Assembly (NCBI RefSeq): GCF_029392075.1
Contig: NZ_CP113929.1
Coordinates: 496,001 to 560,000 of the forward strand
Reading direction: 5' to 3'
Length of the DNA stretch: 64,000 bases
From: Bifidobacterium sp. ESL0704
Lineage (GTDB): Bacteria; Actinomycetota; Actinomycetes; Actinomycetales; Bifidobacteriaceae
Shown here one piece after another: positions 61,280 through 64,000 of the stretch. Numbering within the stretch: position 1 is the first letter of the stretch; each line of letters begins with the position of its first letter. Position numbers and translations under genes: made by a program. The notes under the pieces were generated by a model. That model searched no databases and was not told where the DNA came from. It saw only the letters and a program-made list of their open reading frames with translations.

Positions 61280-62395
61280 ATGAGCGTTCAACGCAATCCG
61301 GGCAAGCGGCCGTCGATGTTCGAAGTGGCCAAAATGGCGGGGGTCAGCCATCAGACGGTTTCACGCGTCATCAATCACTCCTCCGAGGTCTCTGACGCGA
61401 CCCGCACCAAAGTCCAGCATGCCATCGACGTGCTTGGTTACCGGCCCAGCAATTCCGCACGAACGTTGGCTTCGCACCGTTCCCGCACCATCGGTCTCAT
61501 TGCCGGAGGCCTCAGTTTTCTCGGGCCGATTTCCGCGATTTCCGCTATCGAGACCATCGTGCGTCGCCATGGCCTCTTTCTCATGGTCTCCATGGTGCAC
61601 GAGGCGCGCTGCACGCAAAGCGAATTCGAGAATCTGTGCCGTACCTTCGAAGAGCAGAATGTTGATGCGTTCATCTTCCTGACCCCTACGGATATCATGT
61701 TTTCGGCGGCTTGCAGCACCAGGCTTTCCGAACCGCGCGTCCTGATCACCTCAACCCACGGCAATATCTCGATGAGCCGGGCAGGCGGTCTGATGGATGC
61801 CGAGGGGCGCGGCCGCACGGCTTTGGTCGGTATCGACCAGTGGGGGGCGATGCACGAGGTGGCGCGTCTCGTTGCCCGATTCGGTCACCGTTCCGCGCTC
61901 TATTTCGCAGGCCCGGTGCAATGGCGCGATGCAGTGACGCGGTTGCTTGGCTGGCGCAAGGCCTCCGCTCATTTCCGTATCGAATCGCGTGAGATACAGT
62001 GCAATTCGTGGGATTCCTCCGAGGCTTACGCGCGGATGAACCATGAGCTGGAGAACCTTGGTTCCGCCGGTGCCGAGAAACCCACCGTCATCGTTACCGC
62101 CAACGACGCACAGGCGATTGGCGTGACCCGCGCCTTGCACGAGCACGGCTTGCGCATTCCGCAGGATATCAGTGTCATCGGTTTTGACGATATGACCGGA
62201 GTCAACGATATGTGGCCGCCGCTGACCACCGTTCATTCCGATTTCGACGCGCTTGGCACGGCCGCGATGCGGGAGACCCTGCGGCTGCTGGGCGAGGGCG
62301 GGGAACCCACGTTCGTCTCCAACGCCCACGGGGTTGGTCTCATCCCCGCCGAGATGATCCAGCGGCACTCGCTGGGGCCGGTGCCGCGGCATTAG
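61280..62395 (+). CDS. LacI family transcriptional regulator
   Basis: 371-residue sugar-responsive repressor. The helix-turn-helix is at about residues 13–35 (MFEVAKMAGVSHQTVSRVINHSSEVS), the hinge contains LGYRPSNSARTLAS, and the effector domain (about 65–350) has the periplasmic-binding fold with TVIVTANDAQAIGVTRALHEHGLRIPQDISVIGFDD. The sugar cannot be read, and no carbohydrate gene lies within the window on this side, so the target is unknown. A LacI-type operator is just upstream. Confidence 0.92.
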   Translation: MSVQRNPGKRPSMFEVAKMAGVSHQTVSRVINHSSEVSDATRTKVQHAIDVLGYRPSNSARTLASHRSRTIGLIAGGLSFLGPISAISAIETIVRRHGLFLMVSMVHEARCTQSEFENLCRTFEEQNVDAFIFLTPTDIMFSAACSTRLSEPRVLITSTHGNISMSRAGGLMDAEGRGRTALVGIDQWGAMHEVARLVARFGHRSALYFAGPVQWRDAVTRLLGWRKASAHFRIESREIQCNSWDSSEAYARMNHELENLGSAGAEKPTVIVTANDAQAIGVTRALHEHGLRIPQDISVIGFDDMTGVNDMWPPLTTVHSDFDALGTAAMRETLRLLGEGGEPTFVSNAHGVGLIPAEMIQRHSLGPVPRH

Positions 62396-62570
62396 GCATC
62401 CGGATCATAGGTCGCTTTCGTATTGGTCGCTTTTTGCTTGGTTGACTGGTTATCGCATGCGAAAAGCGAAAATCATCGGGGCTTGCGGCGGCAACGATAA
62501 TTCAAGACGATTGATTGCGTGCCGGATTCGCAATCCAAATGGATTCGCCAATGGCTCGACGGATTCGATG

Positions 62571-63539
62571 TCAGTCGTTGACTCCGCTTTCGGCATCTCG
62601 GATGGCGCCGATGGTGATGGCGGTGCGCAGCACGTAGGCGTCGCGCGGGTCGTTGGCATCCCATCCGGTGGCGTCGGCGGCGCGTTTGATGCGGTAGCGT
62701 ACGGTGTTCGGGTGGACGTTCAAGGCCTTGCCCGTGGCTTCGAGCGATCCGCCGGAGGAAAGGAAAGCCGATACCGTAGGCAGGGTTGGATCGTTTTCGT
62801 TCTCGCTTTTGAGACTTTGATACACGGTCTGGTACAGTTCGTCGACGGCGTCGATATCGCCGACGAGTGCGCGTTCCGGCAGCATGTCGGAGGCCCTGGC
62901 CGGTCTCGGCAGCGGATGTATCGCCGGCATGATGTGGAATGCGGAAAGTACGGCACCCAATGACCGTGCGGCTCCGGCGGCGTTGCGGCGTGTAGGCCCG
63001 AGACATACCGGCTGTTGCTTGTCGAACGCTTTCATCATCGCCGTGCAGGTCACTTCAGGGGTGGCCGCGCTTTGAATCACGACCAGTCCGATCGTCAATC
63101 CGTGGCTGCGTCCGACCAGGCAATATTGGCTTCCAAGGTCGTGGGCGCTGTTGACGATGACGGATTTGGCGGTTTCGTAGGTGATCGCGGCTACACCTGC
63201 AACGGTGAAGCAGCTGAAGGTTTCCGGCCATCCCAGCACATGCAGCAGGGAAACGACCCGTTCGTCATGAATACCGTTGGCCAGGCACTCGAAGGCTATG
63301 GTCTCCAGGTTTTCGCGGTTGCCTAGTTTTTCGAAGGTCTTTTTTTGCGCGGCCTCTTTTTCGTTGTCATGGCTATCGGCGATGACGGTGATCTGCGATG
63401 TCTGGTTTTCATCGTCGGAAAGGCTGCCTCCAGGCATTTCCCCATGGCGCGCGACATCGGCCGAGCCTTCGGCAAGACTCAGAAAATCGAAGGATTTCTT
63501 CGGTTCCCTGTCGTTGTGGTCACTATCGCGCATACTCAT
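62571..63539 (-). CDS. PucR-type helix-turn-helix regulator
   Basis: 322-residue regulator. The C-terminal DNA-binding domain is clear: ASGGSLEATGKALNVHPNTVRYRIKRAADATGWD (about 254–288), the PucR/CdaR HTH_30 type. The central part (about 95–240) resembles the GGDEF-like effector region of this group. Similar architecture occurs in the actinobacterial fatty-acid regulator FasR, but nothing here proves that role. The N-terminal 90 residues are acidic and variable. No good ribosome binding site is seen, so the start could be slightly further downstream. Confidence 0.82.
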   Translation of the reverse strand: MSMRDSDHNDREPKKSFDFLSLAEGSADVARHGEMPGGSLSDDENQTSQITVIADSHDNEKEAAQKKTFEKLGNRENLETIAFECLANGIHDERVVSLLHVLGWPETFSCFTVAGVAAITYETAKSVIVNSAHDLGSQYCLVGRSHGLTIGLVVIQSAATPEVTCTAMMKAFDKQQPVCLGPTRRNAAGAARSLGAVLSAFHIMPAIHPLPRPARASDMLPERALVGDIDAVDELYQTVYQSLKSENENDPTLPTVSAFLSSGGSLEATGKALNVHPNTVRYRIKRAADATGWDANDPRDAYVLRTAITIGAIRDAESGVND

Positions 63540-63641
63540 ACTTTACGATTCTAGTCCGTTGACGTTGCTGGTTTGCTGACGGCTGCCTCTGGTGCGTCGG
63601 CATTACCGCAGCCACGTGTCTATCGGTGTTGTCGGTGGGTG

Positions 63642-64000
63642 TCATTCGTGCCGTTGCGAATCGTCGCCGATGCCTTCGGCCTCTGGTGCGCGGCTCTGCC
63701 CGCGTCGTGCCCGCGAGTCCTGCCAGAAGGTCAGGAACACAAATCCCAAGACAAAGACCAGCGGGAGCATATGACGCTCGAAATTATTGGCGGGAGCCGT
63801 GACCATGACCCCCATCAGCAACAGCAGCGGAAGGTGGGTGGCCAGCGTTTTCCAACGGCGCAGGATGACTTCGGCAGCTCCCAAAAGCAAGGTGACAATG
63901 ACGTAGGTATTGCCGTGGATGAACAGGGAGAGCACGGGTTTCGAGCTCCAGCTTTCCGTGAAACCGGTGACGCTCCTTCGCCAGCCTGCGCACCAGTTTC
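63642..64000 (-). CDS. C-terminal end of a polytopic membrane protein (cut by window end)
   Basis: The minus-strand frame is open from the window end to the stop at 63642, giving the last about 119 residues. Three hydrophobic segments are visible (VIVTLLLGAAEVIL, LPLLLLMGVMVTAPAN, MLPLVFVLGFVFLTFW) followed by a charged cytosolic tail. The GTG at 63935 is probably internal. The pattern NNFERHMLPLVFVLGF recalls DUF6020-like glycosyltransferase-related membrane proteins, but the piece is too short to be sure. Confidence 0.5.
   Translation of the reverse strand, partial: NWCAGWRRSVTGFTESWSSKPVLSLFIHGNTYVIVTLLLGAAEVILRRWKTLATHLPLLLLMGVMVTAPANNFERHMLPLVFVLGFVFLTFWQDSRARRGQSRAPEAEGIGDDSQRHE

Overview
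This window comes from a GC-rich actinobacterial chromosome, almost certainly a Bifidobacterium or close relative. The evidence is the family of housekeeping genes, the block coaD–sepIVA-like–yceD–rpmF–rnc, the block rplS–lepB–rnhB–LacI regulator, actinobacteria-specific families (DUF3039, PucR-type regulator, SepIVA-like coiled coil) and leading enzymes such as Pgi and CysS. No prophage, plasmid, rRNA operon, IS element or CRISPR array was seen. The species was not determined.

Layout. 1–4.2 kb: ffh (cut by the window start), an Abi-type HEPN gene and cysS, all on the minus strand. 4.2–9.6 kb: a class I glutamine amidotransferase, a 49-residue membrane peptide coupled to an oleate hydratase-family flavoprotein, and an ABC-F ATPase. 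9.8–16.6 kb, minus strand: ilvBN, then rnc, rpmF, yceD, a SepIVA-like coiled-coil gene and coaD. 16.7–25.5 kb: two overlapping lipoprotein genes, DUF3039, pncB, a Pr6Pr membrane protein, rph, rdgB, an AEC transporter and a GNAT enzyme. 25.8–38 kb: tRNA-Leu(UAG), a YbaK-type deacylase, flavodoxin, a zinc butanediol-type dehydrogenase, a marR–MFS pair sharing a palindrome, tRNA-Thr(CGU), a manC-type guanylyltransferase, a membrane acyltransferase and pgi. 38–58 kb is the most accessory part: an acidic membrane protein, lemA, four consecutive large DUF2207 membrane proteins, a NitT/TauT-like ABC transporter on the other strand, and a fifth DUF2207 paralogue that has lost its outer domain. 58.4–64 kb: rplS, lepB, rnhB, a LacI regulator with an operator-like palindrome, a PucR-type regulator and the end of a membrane protein.

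Two things stand out. The first is the lemA–DUF2207 expansion (39.9–50.9 kb plus 56.2–57.8 kb): about 11 kb of envelope proteins, three with near-identical glycine-rich tails. The second is a family of intergenic palindromic arrays at ten places in the window. Each unit is an inverted repeat of about 46–48 bp plus a spacer of about 14 bp, so repeats recur at 61–62 bp. The arms differ between loci but are kept within a locus and often share a TTTTCnnCGCA-like core. I do not recognise this as a named element.

Many conserved enzymes here (ManC, ABC-F, ABC ATPase, RNase III, RNase HII, GNAT) also carry acidic or low-complexity insertions, which looks like a lineage habit. All calls come from reading the sequence; no database search was run.
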